DNA from: an uncultured Lachnospiraceae bacterium
GTDB lineage: Bacteria > Bacillota > Clostridia > Lachnospirales > Lachnospiraceae
DNA: 23,803 nucleotides
Reading direction: 5' to 3'
NCBI GenBank assembly: GCA_934418125.1
Contig: CAKRWT010000039.1
Location: 1 to 23,803, forward strand
Shown: one piece after another, positions 1 to 6,842 of the stretch
Layout: every line of letters starts with the position of its first letter
How positions within the stretch are numbered: position 1 is the stretch's first letter
Translations under genes and position numbers: made by a program
The notes under the pieces: generated by a model
What the model was told of the DNA's origin: nothing
The model's database searches: none
The model's input: the letters and a program-made list of their open reading frames with translations, nothing else

Positions 1-414
1 AAAATGGGGGATAAAGATTAGAAATTTTTATAGCAAGGGATAGGAAAAATAAGAAGGGGAGAAAGGAAGTTTATCCTCCTAGCGTCCCCCTCAACCCCTC
101 ACATCATTATAATTCCCTCTTATAACGTACCCGCTCCCTTTGGCAACAGTAATCAACACCCCAAGGAGTTTGAAAAACTTTCCCCTAGCATCACCAAAAC
201 ACCCGATACATCCCCTTATCAATCAACATCTTTGACAGGATACGTAGTTTCTATTTCAGCCAGACTAATATAGTTGAGGTAATACATTGTTAAAAAAATA
301 ACAAATGCATATTGATTTGGAACTAAAGTAGGGAAGTCAGTAAAAAAGTCTTGCATTTTGTGTTTGTCAGCGTTCCAATGACATACACTGTAAAAACCTC
401 GTCTGGAGGATTAG
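1..414. other. Non-coding stretch inside the element end
   Basis: No convincing ORF was found on either strand. Roughly 70-235 is unusually rich in C runs on the plus strand (several CCCC tracts), followed by an A/T-rich part at 240-350. It may be the 3' flank of an unseen upstream gene plus the leader of the SHOCT-like gene. No repeat or tRNA was recognised. Confidence 0.5.
382..389 (+). promoter_or_regulatory. Candidate -10 (CATACACT) for the SHOCT-like/recombinase operon
   Basis: CATACACT lies 25 bases before the ATG at 415, and a GGAGGA ribosome site sits at 405-410, so a -10 here would give a sensible short leader. The octamer matches the CATACAnT -10 of Bacillus sigma-E promoters and partly the sigma-K -10. 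I see no good sigma-E, sigma-K or sigma-A -35 at the right distance; the nearest is TTGTCA, 14 bases from TACACT. Weak candidate. Confidence 0.25.
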
Positions 415-594
415 ATGGGAAAGGCATCTGAATTATCAAAGAACAGGGTAGTAACAGTGAAGAATGAGGGAGCAATCATAGGAGGGATTATTCGATTGCT
501 TTATCAGAATAACAGTTTAACAGAAGAGGAGTTCATAAACATTATGAGCCTAGTAAACACAGAGAGAAAAAGTCAGGAGGACAAAAGCGTATGA
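415..594 (+). CDS. SHOCT-like small protein coupled to the recombinase
   Basis: A 59-aa ORF starting at ATG 415 behind a strong GGAGGA (405-410). Its stop overlaps the recombinase start as ATGA (591-594), so the two are probably translated as a unit. The N-terminus is basic and beta-like (Lys-Asn-Arg-Val-Val-Thr-Val-Lys). The C-terminal half, from about residue 25, reads Ile-Arg-Leu-Leu-Tyr-Gln-Asn-Asn-Ser-Leu-Thr-Glu-Glu-Glu-Phe, which resembles the short helical SHOCT motif (leucines followed by a Thr-Glu-Glu-Glu-Phe turn). SHOCT motifs usually sit at protein C-termini and are thought to mediate oligomerisation. Coupling to the recombinase suggests an accessory role such as directionality factor or regulator; that is inference. 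No function is recognised with certainty. Confidence 0.7.
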   Translation: MGKASELSKNRVVTVKNEGAIIGGIIRLLYQNNSLTEEEFINIMSLVNTERKSQEDKSV

Positions 595-2489
595 GTGAAC
601 TAGCGAATTTCCCACTCGAAACAAGGGTGGGAATCTATAACAGAGTTTCTACCGAGAAGCAAGTGCAGTTAGAAGCCTTGGATAAGCAGGTAGAGTACAC
701 AAGAAAACTGGTTTTGGAGAATCACTTAACCTTAGTGAATCAGTATGTAGAACCAGAGTCGGGTACGGAGGCAGAGCACAGATATGAATATCAACGTATG
801 CTGAAAGATATTCAGGCAGACAGATTGGATTTAGTTGTCGTGAAGTGTTCAGACCGATTATGTAGAAGTCAGGTGGAATGGCATAACTTTATCAAGCTGA
901 TATTGCATAAAAATGTGAGTTTATACTTCTATCTTGACGACCATATCTATCAACATGATAAGGATGATTTACTTTATTCCATGCAAGCGATTGTAGATGC
1001 GGAGCAAAGTAAAGTAACATCTAAGAAAATCAGGGATATTCACAGTAACCGACAAATCTATGCAGAGGGTCAAAAGGCTTTAAATATTACTAGACCTATA
1101 TTGGGGTGGGATAGGAAAGTAGAATTGATTGATGAGCGTAATAAAAGGGTTTGGTGGGAAGTAAATGAGAAAGAAGCCAGTGAGATTCGATATGCAATGT
1201 CACTGGTGGAAAATGGAGTAGGCTTTTACCGATTAGCTAATATCATGTTTGAACGAGGGGTATTAAGTAAAGGTACGAATGGAACGAAACAGCGTCAACC
1301 TGATAGAATCAGTGCTACGGCATGGAGAAATATCATCACATCCCCCTTATTGCATGGTGATTGCATTGTACATAAAACGGTATTAAATTTTTACACTAAG
1401 AAATCAATCAAGTTATCCGAAAAAGATTGGATATACAAGGAGAATGTGATTCCTCCCATTGTCAGCAGGGAATATCATCAACAAGTTTTGGATTGTCTGC
1501 AAAGCAGAACTTACAAAGTGGAGTGTGACAAATCCATGATAGGAAGGCATCGTTGGAGTAACAGAATATATTGTAAGAAATGTCATAAGCAGTTTTATCG
1601 AAATAGTATCACAACAGATTATGGTAAAAAGATGGCAGTATGGAAATGCTCGAATCAGTTTACCATGAGTCGGAAAGCCTGTGATACCATATCCATAAAC
1701 GAGACAACCTTAGAGGAACAGTTGGAGGAGTCGTTTAAAAAGAAGTATGGAGAGGTATTCCATATTTCCAGTGACCTGATAGAGAAAACAATGCAGTTGG
1801 TTGAGAAAGCCTTATTTCATACGAACCATGATTCAGAAAAAAGAAGCATAGAAGGAAAACTCACTCAGCTTTCCAAGAAAAAGAACATTCTATTTGAAAA
1901 GTTAATGAGTGCTGTCATTTCTGATAACGACTTCAAAACTTACAATGATAAGCTCGATGAGGAGATTAGGAGTTTAACAGAGAGAATAGAAGAACTGAAA
2001 GAAAGTGAAATTTCCATGGAAGATAAATATAAGAGACTCAAGAAAATCAGAGCGGATATCAGGAATTATCAATGTGATACGAAGGCGATTTTACAACTCT
2101 TATTTCAGTGTGTAAAGGTAATTGAGATAGGGAACACCGAAGAAATCAATGTTACGATGGATAAAGAAGAAATGGAGAAAAACTTTGAGTTGTATCACCT
2201 CTTGGATATGGAGGATAGCTTATACACCTTTTCATTCAACTATCACAAAGAAACTATTCTCACCAGAAGAAGGAAAGAGAGTAATGAAAAGATAATCGGT
2301 TTAATTCGGAAAAATCCATATATTACAATTCCTGAAATGGCGGAACAGTTATCGGTAAAGTATAGTTATGCATGGACAAGTGTAAAGCTGTTAAGGGATG
2401 AGGGAAAACTAAGATATGTAAAACCCAGCTTTCACCATGAAGATTGCTATTGGGAGGTTATAGGGGAAGAAAAAGGGGAATATACATAA
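591..2489 (+). CDS. Large serine recombinase (site-specific integrase) of the element
   Basis: 632 aa. The N-terminal resolvase domain (about residues 11-150) has the Tyr-x-Arg-Val-Ser-Thr motif with candidate nucleophile Ser20 and the Ser-Asp-Arg-Leu-x-Arg-Ser arginine cluster. A Recombinase domain follows (about 165-310), then a zinc ribbon with Cys328, Cys331, Cys353 and Cys364, then a charged coiled-coil segment (about 400-490). These enzymes join attP and attB through a 2-base staggered cut and usually need a separate directionality factor for excision. Residues about 560-628 look like an added winged-helix DNA-binding domain (Ile-Pro-Glu-Met-Ala-Glu-Gln-Leu helix, then Leu-Arg-Asp-Glu-Gly-Lys-Leu), which makes the protein longer than many family members. 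The gene is AT-rich with many AGA codons, unlike the wall genes that follow. It lies at the element edge, 50 bases from the interrupted PBP gene. Confidence 0.93.
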   Translation: MSELANFPLETRVGIYNRVSTEKQVQLEALDKQVEYTRKLVLENHLTLVNQYVEPESGTEAEHRYEYQRMLKDIQADRLDLVVVKCSDRLCRSQVEWHNFIKLILHKNVSLYFYLDDHIYQHDKDDLLYSMQAIVDAEQSKVTSKKIRDIHSNRQIYAEGQKALNITRPILGWDRKVELIDERNKRVWWEVNEKEASEIRYAMSLVENGVGFYRLANIMFERGVLSKGTNGTKQRQPDRISATAWRNIITSPLLHGDCIVHKTVLNFYTKKSIKLSEKDWIYKENVIPPIVSREYHQQVLDCLQSRTYKVECDKSMIGRHRWSNRIYCKKCHKQFYRNSITTDYGKKMAVWKCSNQFTMSRKACDTISINETTLEEQLEESFKKKYGEVFHISSDLIEKTMQLVEKALFHTNHDSEKRSIEGKLTQLSKKKNILFEKLMSAVISDNDFKTYNDKLDEEIRSLTERIEELKESEISMEDKYKRLKKIRADIRNYQCDTKAILQLLFQCVKVIEIGNTEEINVTMDKEEMEKNFELYHLLDMEDSLYTFSFNYHKETILTRRRKESNEKIIGLIRKNPYITIPEMAEQLSVKYSYAWTSVKLLRDEGKLRYVKPSFHHEDCYWEVIGEEKGEYT

Positions 2490-2509
2490 GGAAGGGGGTA
2501 TCCCCTTCC
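2490..2509 (+). repeat. Perfect 8-bp hairpin after the recombinase
   Basis: GGAAGGGG (2490-2497) and CCCCTTCC (2502-2509) are perfect complements around a GTAT loop, starting at the base after the recombinase stop. No T-run follows on the plus strand, so it is not a classical intrinsic terminator. It could weaken read-through, stabilise the mRNA, or belong to the recombinase-binding site at the element end. Confidence 0.6.
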
Positions 2510-2546
2510 AGTCGTAAAAAACTCCTAGAAACAGAATTCTTGTAAC
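2510..2546. other. Inferred hybrid attachment site (element/PBP junction)
   Basis: In the PBP frame (codons beginning at positions divisible by 3) there is a TAG at 2526, followed by Lys-Gln-Asn-Ser-Cys-Asn-Pro-Val-Phe. Class B PBPs are well conserved from the Asn-Ser-Cys-Asn onward, so the element/host crossover must be within about 2527-2545. Large serine recombinases exchange at a 2-base core, which I cannot fix from one end. The partner half-site should lie at the other element end, beside the N-terminal half of the PBP gene. Confidence 0.6.
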
Positions 2547-3227
2547 CCCGTATTTATTACCGTCGGGTTACGTATCGGGGTAGAACGATTCCATTCCTAT
2601 TTCAAACAGTTTGGTTTGCTGGAGAAGACAGGGATTGATTTACCGGGAGAAGCAGGGACTATTATGCATGATGTGGAGAATATCGGACCGGTGGAGCTGG
2701 CAACGATTTCTTTTGGGCAGTCCTTTCAGATAACACCTATCCAGCTTGCCACAACCGTTTCTTCTATCATAAATGGTGGCAGGAGAATTACACCGCACTT
2801 CGGGGTTAGTGTAGCAGACAGTGATGGCAGTAACCGACAGGAATTTGCTTATCCGGTCAGAGAAAATGTGGTATCCCAGGAAACATCGGAAACCATGCGC
2901 TATATCCTGGAACAGGTAGTAGCGGAAGGCGGTGGAAAAAATGGTTCCGTGGAAGGTTATCGGATAGGTGGTAAGACAGCAACCAGTCAGACACTTCCCA
3001 GAGGGAGTGGTAAGTATATTGCCTCTTTTCTTGGCTTTGCTCCGGCAGATAACCCTCAGGTGTTAGCGATTGCGATTATCCATCATCCACAGGGAATGTA
3101 TTATGGAGGACAGATTGCAGCCCCGGTGGTCAGACAGCTTTTTGAAAACATTCTTCCATATTTGGAGAAGATGGATTATAATAGACAGGGATTGGCAGAC
3201 CATACAGAAAATGGGTCTGGCTCATAA
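2529..3227 (+). pseudogene. C-terminal half of a class B PBP (FtsI/SpoVD type), split by the element
   Basis: Open frame encoding the last ~230 residues of a D,D-transpeptidase that cross-links septal or spore peptidoglycan. It keeps the SxN motif (Ser-Cys-Asn, 2538-2546), the conserved Lys-Thr-Gly-Ile-Asp-Leu-Pro-Gly-Glu segment, Ser-Phe-Gly-Gln, and the KTG-box region as Gly-Gly-Lys-Thr-Ala-Thr (Lys at 2973). The Ala in place of Gly I believe occurs in related Clostridia. The N-terminal anchor, dimerisation domain and Ser-x-x-Lys are missing. No PASTA domain follows the transpeptidase domain, unlike Bacillus SpoVD. A TTG at 2616 gives an ORF but has no ribosome site and would lack SxN, so independent translation is unlikely. 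The position directly before mraY is the usual place for ftsI or spoVD; I cannot say which. It is not decayed: the frame is intact to the stop, as expected if excision can restore it. Confidence 0.9.
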
Positions 3228-3245
3228 GGGAAAGGATTTTTTATC

Positions 3246-4202
3246 ATGAATTACACTATTTTAATATCCGTTATTTTGTCATTTGCAATCAGCGTGGTTT
3301 TAGGACCTATAGTGATTCCTTTTTTGAGGAGATTAAAGGTAGGGCAGACCGTGCGGGATGAGGGACCGCAGAGTCACTTAAAGAAAAATGGTACGCCGAC
3401 GATGGGTGGTATTTTGATTTTAATCAGTGTAGTGATAACATCTCTTTTCTTTGTGAAAGATTATCCGAAGATTATTCCGATTCTGTTTCTGACACTTGGT
3501 TTTGGTCTGGTGGGATTTTTGGATGATTATATTAAGGTAGTATTAAAACGTTCCATGGGATTAAGGGCATGGCAGAAATTTGCATTACAGATTGTGGTAA
3601 CGGGAATTTTTGTTTTCTATTTATTGCATTATACGGATGTTTCCCTGGCTATGAAGGTGCCGTTTTTAAATGGTGTTTATCTGGACTTTGGCTGGCTGAA
3701 TATTCCGATTCTGTTCTTCGTTGTAATCGGAACGGTAAACGGAACGAATTTTACCGATGGTCTGGATGGTCTGGCAAGCTCTGTCACGGTATTGGTAGCT
3801 ACTTTTTTTACGGTGGTAGCCATTGGAACCAACAGCGGAATCGAGCCGATTACCTGTGCAGTAGTGGGAGCTTTATTAGGCTTCTTGCTTTTTAATGTAC
3901 ACCCTGCCAGTGTTTTTATGGGGGACACCGGTTCTCTGGCGCTGGGAGGCTTTGTGGCAGCGACTGCGTATATGATGCAGATGCCGATTTACATTGTGAT
4001 TGTTGGATTTATTTATCTTATAGAAGTGGTATCTGTTATTCTTCAGGTATCTTATTTCAAAATGACAGGCGGGAAGCGGATTTTTAAGATGGCACCGATT
4101 CATCATCATTTTGAATTATGTGGCTGGTCAGAGACCAGAGTTGTGGCAGTCTTTTCGATTGTGACAGCATTGCTGTGTCTGGTAGCCTTAATGGGAGTAT
4201 AG
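3246..4202 (+). CDS. mraY: Phospho-MurNAc-pentapeptide transferase MraY
   Basis: 318 aa, about ten membrane spans. The enzyme transfers phospho-MurNAc-pentapeptide from UDP to undecaprenyl phosphate, forming lipid I at the inner membrane face. Visible family motifs are Pro-Thr-Met-Gly-Gly near residue 50, Asp-Asp-Tyr-Ile-Lys near 93, Asn-Phe-Thr-Asp-Gly-Leu-Asp-Gly near 165-175, Phe-Met-Gly-Asp-Thr-Gly-Ser near 224, and Pro-Ile-His-His-His-Phe near 285. Length is normal. ATG 3246 follows an AAGGAT-like site and lies 18 bases after the PBP stop, so it was built to be co-transcribed with the PBP gene. With the element in place, transcription from the native upstream promoter is interrupted. Confidence 0.97.
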   Translation: MNYTILISVILSFAISVVLGPIVIPFLRRLKVGQTVRDEGPQSHLKKNGTPTMGGILILISVVITSLFFVKDYPKIIPILFLTLGFGLVGFLDDYIKVVLKRSMGLRAWQKFALQIVVTGIFVFYLLHYTDVSLAMKVPFLNGVYLDFGWLNIPILFFVVIGTVNGTNFTDGLDGLASSVTVLVATFFTVVAIGTNSGIEPITCAVVGALLGFLLFNVHPASVFMGDTGSLALGGFVAATAYMMQMPIYIVIVGFIYLIEVVSVILQVSYFKMTGGKRIFKMAPIHHHFELCGWSETRVVAVFSIVTALLCLVALMGV

Positions 4203-4238
4203 CAAAAGTGCAGGAAAATACGCAGCATGGAGGGAAAG

Positions 4239-5603
4239 ATGGAATTACAGAATAAAAAGGTGTTAGTGGTTGGTTCTGGAATCAGCGGAATCGGAGCGGT
4301 AGAGGCATTGTGCCGGGTAGGGGCCGTTCCGGTTTTATACGATGCCAACGATAAATTGACGAAAGAAGAAGTGGTTGCCAAATATGCAGAAGGCGTGACC
4401 GCCGAAGTGGTATTGGGCGTGTTACCGGAAGAGATAGAAAAACAGACAGAACTGGTGGTGTTAAGTCCTGGGGTACCTACAGACACGGAATTTGTAAACG
4501 GATTCCGTCAGAGAGGCATCAAAATCTGGGGCGAGATTGAACTGGCTTATGAACTGGGACGGGGAAAAGTAATTGGTATTACCGGCACGAATGGTAAGAC
4601 CACTACCACCTCTTTGGTAGGCGAGATTATGGCGGCACATTGTAAGGATGTAGATGTGGTTGGCAATATAGGAAATCCTTATACACTGACAGCCCTGGAT
4701 GCTACAGAGAAAACGGTAACGGTAGCAGAAATCAGCAGCTTCCAGTTGGAAACCATTGAACAGTTCTGCCCGGATGTATCAGCCATTCTGAATATTACAC
4801 CAGACCATTTAAACCGGCATCATACAATGGAGAATTATGCAGCTGCCAAGGAAGCGATTACAAAGAACCAGACCAAAGAGCAGACCTGTGTATTGAATTA
4901 TGAGAATGAATATACAAGAACTTTTGGGGACAGATGTCCTGCTAAGGTAGTATGGTTTTCTTCTGCCAGAAAGTTAGAGAATGGCTTTTACCAGGAAGGG
5001 GAAGAAATCTACCAGGCAAAGGATGGTGTGGCAACCCGCATTATGAATATCCATGACATGAATCTGGTAGGAACCTGTAATGTGGAAAATGTTATGGCAG
5101 CGATTGCTATCACTCAGGCGATGGGAGTGCCGATGGATACTATTTTATCAGTGGTACGGCAGTTTAAGGCAGTGGAACACAGAATCGAGTTCGTTGCTAC
5201 CAAGAATGGGGTCGATTATTATAACGATTCTAAGGGGACCAATCCCGATGCAGCGATTCAGGGAATCCGTGCCATGAGTAAACCAACGATTCTGATTGGT
5301 GGCGGTTATGACAAACAGAGCGAATATGATGAATGGATTGAGGCTTTTGACAATAAGGTAAAATGCTTGGTTTTAATAGGGCAGACCAGGGATAAAATTG
5401 CTGCCTGTGCAAAAGCCCATGGAATAGAGAATGTTATTCTGGCAGATACCTTTGAAGAGGCATTTGCTATCTGCGTAAAGCAAGCCAGACCGGGAGACGC
5501 GGTACTGTTATCCCCTGCCTGTGCAAGCTGGGGAATGTTCCCGAATTATGAAGTGCGGGGCAGAATGTTTAAAGAGTTTGTAAATCAGTTGGAGGAAGCG
5601 TAA
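4239..5603 (+). CDS. murD: UDP-N-acetylmuramoyl-alanine--D-glutamate ligase MurD
   Basis: 454 aa from the preferred ATG at 4239. An ATG at 4227 would add four residues, but the GGAGGG at 4229-4234 is placed to serve 4239. Cytoplasmic ATP-dependent ligase adding D-Glu to UDP-MurNAc-L-Ala. The Rossmann-like N-terminal domain begins Lys-Val-Leu-Val-Val-Gly-Ser-Gly. The central ATPase domain has the P-loop Gly-Thr-Asn-Gly-Lys-Thr-Thr-Thr-Thr, then Ser-Ser-Phe-Gln-Leu-Glu and Asn-Ile-Thr-Pro-Asp-His-Leu-Asn-Arg-His. The C-terminal domain has Asn-Asp-Ser-Lys-Gly-Thr-Asn-Pro and Leu-Leu-Ser-Pro-Ala-Cys-Ala-Ser-Trp. All are typical of MurD rather than MurC, MurE or MurF. It follows mraY closely and abuts ftsW (3 bases). 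Confidence 0.96.
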   Translation: MELQNKKVLVVGSGISGIGAVEALCRVGAVPVLYDANDKLTKEEVVAKYAEGVTAEVVLGVLPEEIEKQTELVVLSPGVPTDTEFVNGFRQRGIKIWGEIELAYELGRGKVIGITGTNGKTTTTSLVGEIMAAHCKDVDVVGNIGNPYTLTALDATEKTVTVAEISSFQLETIEQFCPDVSAILNITPDHLNRHHTMENYAAAKEAITKNQTKEQTCVLNYENEYTRTFGDRCPAKVVWFSSARKLENGFYQEGEEIYQAKDGVATRIMNIHDMNLVGTCNVENVMAAIAITQAMGVPMDTILSVVRQFKAVEHRIEFVATKNGVDYYNDSKGTNPDAAIQGIRAMSKPTILIGGGYDKQSEYDEWIEAFDNKVKCLVLIGQTRDKIAACAKAHGIENVILADTFEEAFAICVKQARPGDAVLLSPACASWGMFPNYEVRGRMFKEFVNQLEEA

Positions 5604-5606
5604 TCA

Positions 5607-6773
5607 GTGGCGGGAAGAAATAATTCCAGAAGAGGACAACAAAATCACGAAAGCTATATGGATTACAGTCTGCTGTTTATCGTGCTGTTTCTGTTGGGAT
5701 TTGGCCTGATTATGGTTTATTCTACCAGTTCCTATGAAGCCAATCTGGATTTTGGAGATTCGGCATATTATCTGAAGAAACAGTTATTTGCAACCATTCT
5801 GGGATTGATTGCCATGACCGTGGTAGCCAATATTCCCTATCATTTCTGGGAAAAGTTTGCGGTACTTGGCTATATTGTGTCGGCGGTACTGATTCTGTTG
5901 ATTATTCCCTTCGGGCACGAAGCGGGTGGTGCGAAACGTTGGATATACATAGGGCCGATTTCCTTACAACCTGCCGAGGTGGCAAAGCTTGGAATGATTC
6001 TGTTTCTTGCCAGTATGATTTGTAATATGGGCAAAGCCATCCGGACGAGAAAGGGTTTCTGGATGGTTATTGGGATGCCTTTGCCGGTAGCTTTGATGAT
6101 TTGGAAGATTACGAACAACATGAGTTCTGCGATTATCGTTATGGGAATTGCGGTGTTGATGCTGTTTGTTTCCAGTCCGGAATACAAGCGGTTTATTCTG
6201 TTAGGTTTAGCTGGTGTGGCAGGTGTAGCGGCCATTGTTTTTGCAATTGTACAGATGGCAGCCTCCCAGGCAGACAGCTTAAACTTCCGTGGTGCGCGTA
6301 TCCTTGCCTGGTTAGACCCGGAGGCTTACGCCAGTGGAAAGGGATTTCAGACGCTGCAGGCATTATATGCAATTGGTTCCGGTGGGATTTTGGGCAAAGG
6401 TCTGGGACAGAGTATGCAGAAGCTTGGTTTCCTTCCGGAAGCGCAGAATGATATGATTTTCTCCATTATCTGTGAAGAACTGGGCTTATTCGGGGGAATC
6501 GCCATCATTGTCATGTTCTTACTGTTAATCTGGCGGTTTATGATTATTGCGAACAATGCACCGGATTTGTTTGGAGCACTTCTGGTAGTTGGTGTACTTG
6601 CCCATATTGCTATCCAGGTTATCTTAAATATTGCGGTTGTTACCAATACGATTCCGAATACTGGTATTTCCCTGCCGTTTATCAGTTACGGCGGTTCATC
6701 TGTGATGTTTCTGCTAATTGAAATCGGGCTTGTCCTAAGTGTAGCAAAGGGAATTCGTTTAAAAGATTTGTAA
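5607..6773 (+). CDS. ftsW: SEDS peptidoglycan glycosyltransferase FtsW
   Basis: 388 aa with about ten membrane spans. GTG start at 5607; GGAGG lies inside the end of murD (5591-5595). SEDS proteins polymerise lipid II into glycan and work in a pair with a class B PBP, which is the protein interrupted just upstream. Signatures seen are Pro-Glu-Ala-Gln-Asn-Asp-Met-Ile-Phe (the catalytic Asp region), Ile-Gly-Ser-Gly-Gly-x-x-Gly-Lys-Gly-Leu-Gly-Gln, and Pro-Phe-Ile-Ser-Tyr-Gly-Gly-Ser-Ser near the C-terminus. The short cytoplasmic N-terminus is basic and Asn/Gln-rich. Position after murD fits FtsW (or SpoVE) rather than RodA. If the interrupted PBP proves to be SpoVD, this could be its SpoVE-like partner. 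Confidence 0.93.
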   Translation: MAGRNNSRRGQQNHESYMDYSLLFIVLFLLGFGLIMVYSTSSYEANLDFGDSAYYLKKQLFATILGLIAMTVVANIPYHFWEKFAVLGYIVSAVLILLIIPFGHEAGGAKRWIYIGPISLQPAEVAKLGMILFLASMICNMGKAIRTRKGFWMVIGMPLPVALMIWKITNNMSSAIIVMGIAVLMLFVSSPEYKRFILLGLAGVAGVAAIVFAIVQMAASQADSLNFRGARILAWLDPEAYASGKGFQTLQALYAIGSGGILGKGLGQSMQKLGFLPEAQNDMIFSIICEELGLFGGIAIIVMFLLLIWRFMIIANNAPDLFGALLVVGVLAHIAIQVILNIAVVTNTIPNTGISLPFISYGGSSVMFLLIEIGLVLSVAKGIRLKDL

Positions 6774-6842
6774 AGACAAGATAACTTATGTCAGAAAAAC
6801 CATATAGATAGAATAGGTTATATTTTTTTATCGAGGTATCGT

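Larger units (their letters stand above)
1..2535. mobile_element. End of an integrated element with serine recombinase (partial)
   Basis: The window opens inside an element whose only visible genes are a 59-codon SHOCT-like ORF and a large serine recombinase placed at the very edge. The right boundary is inferred. Downstream of an in-frame TAG at 2526-2528, the codons read as the conserved Asn-Ser-Cys-Asn-Pro-Val-Phe stretch of a class B PBP; nothing before it does. The crossover therefore lies at about 2527-2545. Recombinase at the edge, and insertion inside a conserved gene rather than a tRNA, are typical of large serine recombinase elements. The other end and all cargo are outside the window, so prophage, integrative conjugative element or skin-like element cannot be told apart. 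Confidence 0.75.

Noticed and set aside
2542..2571. GTAACCC/GGGTTAC inverted repeat with 16-base spacer as recombinase core
   Set aside because: It lies wholly inside PBP-derived sequence, and its centre (about 2556) is to the right of the inferred crossover, so it is probably incidental to the codons; at most part of a half-site.
2616..3227. Stand-alone 203-aa PBP protein starting at TTG 2616
   Set aside because: There is no ribosome site, the clear homology extends upstream through Ser-Cys-Asn at 2538, and catalytic parts would be missing. Treated as part of a split gene.
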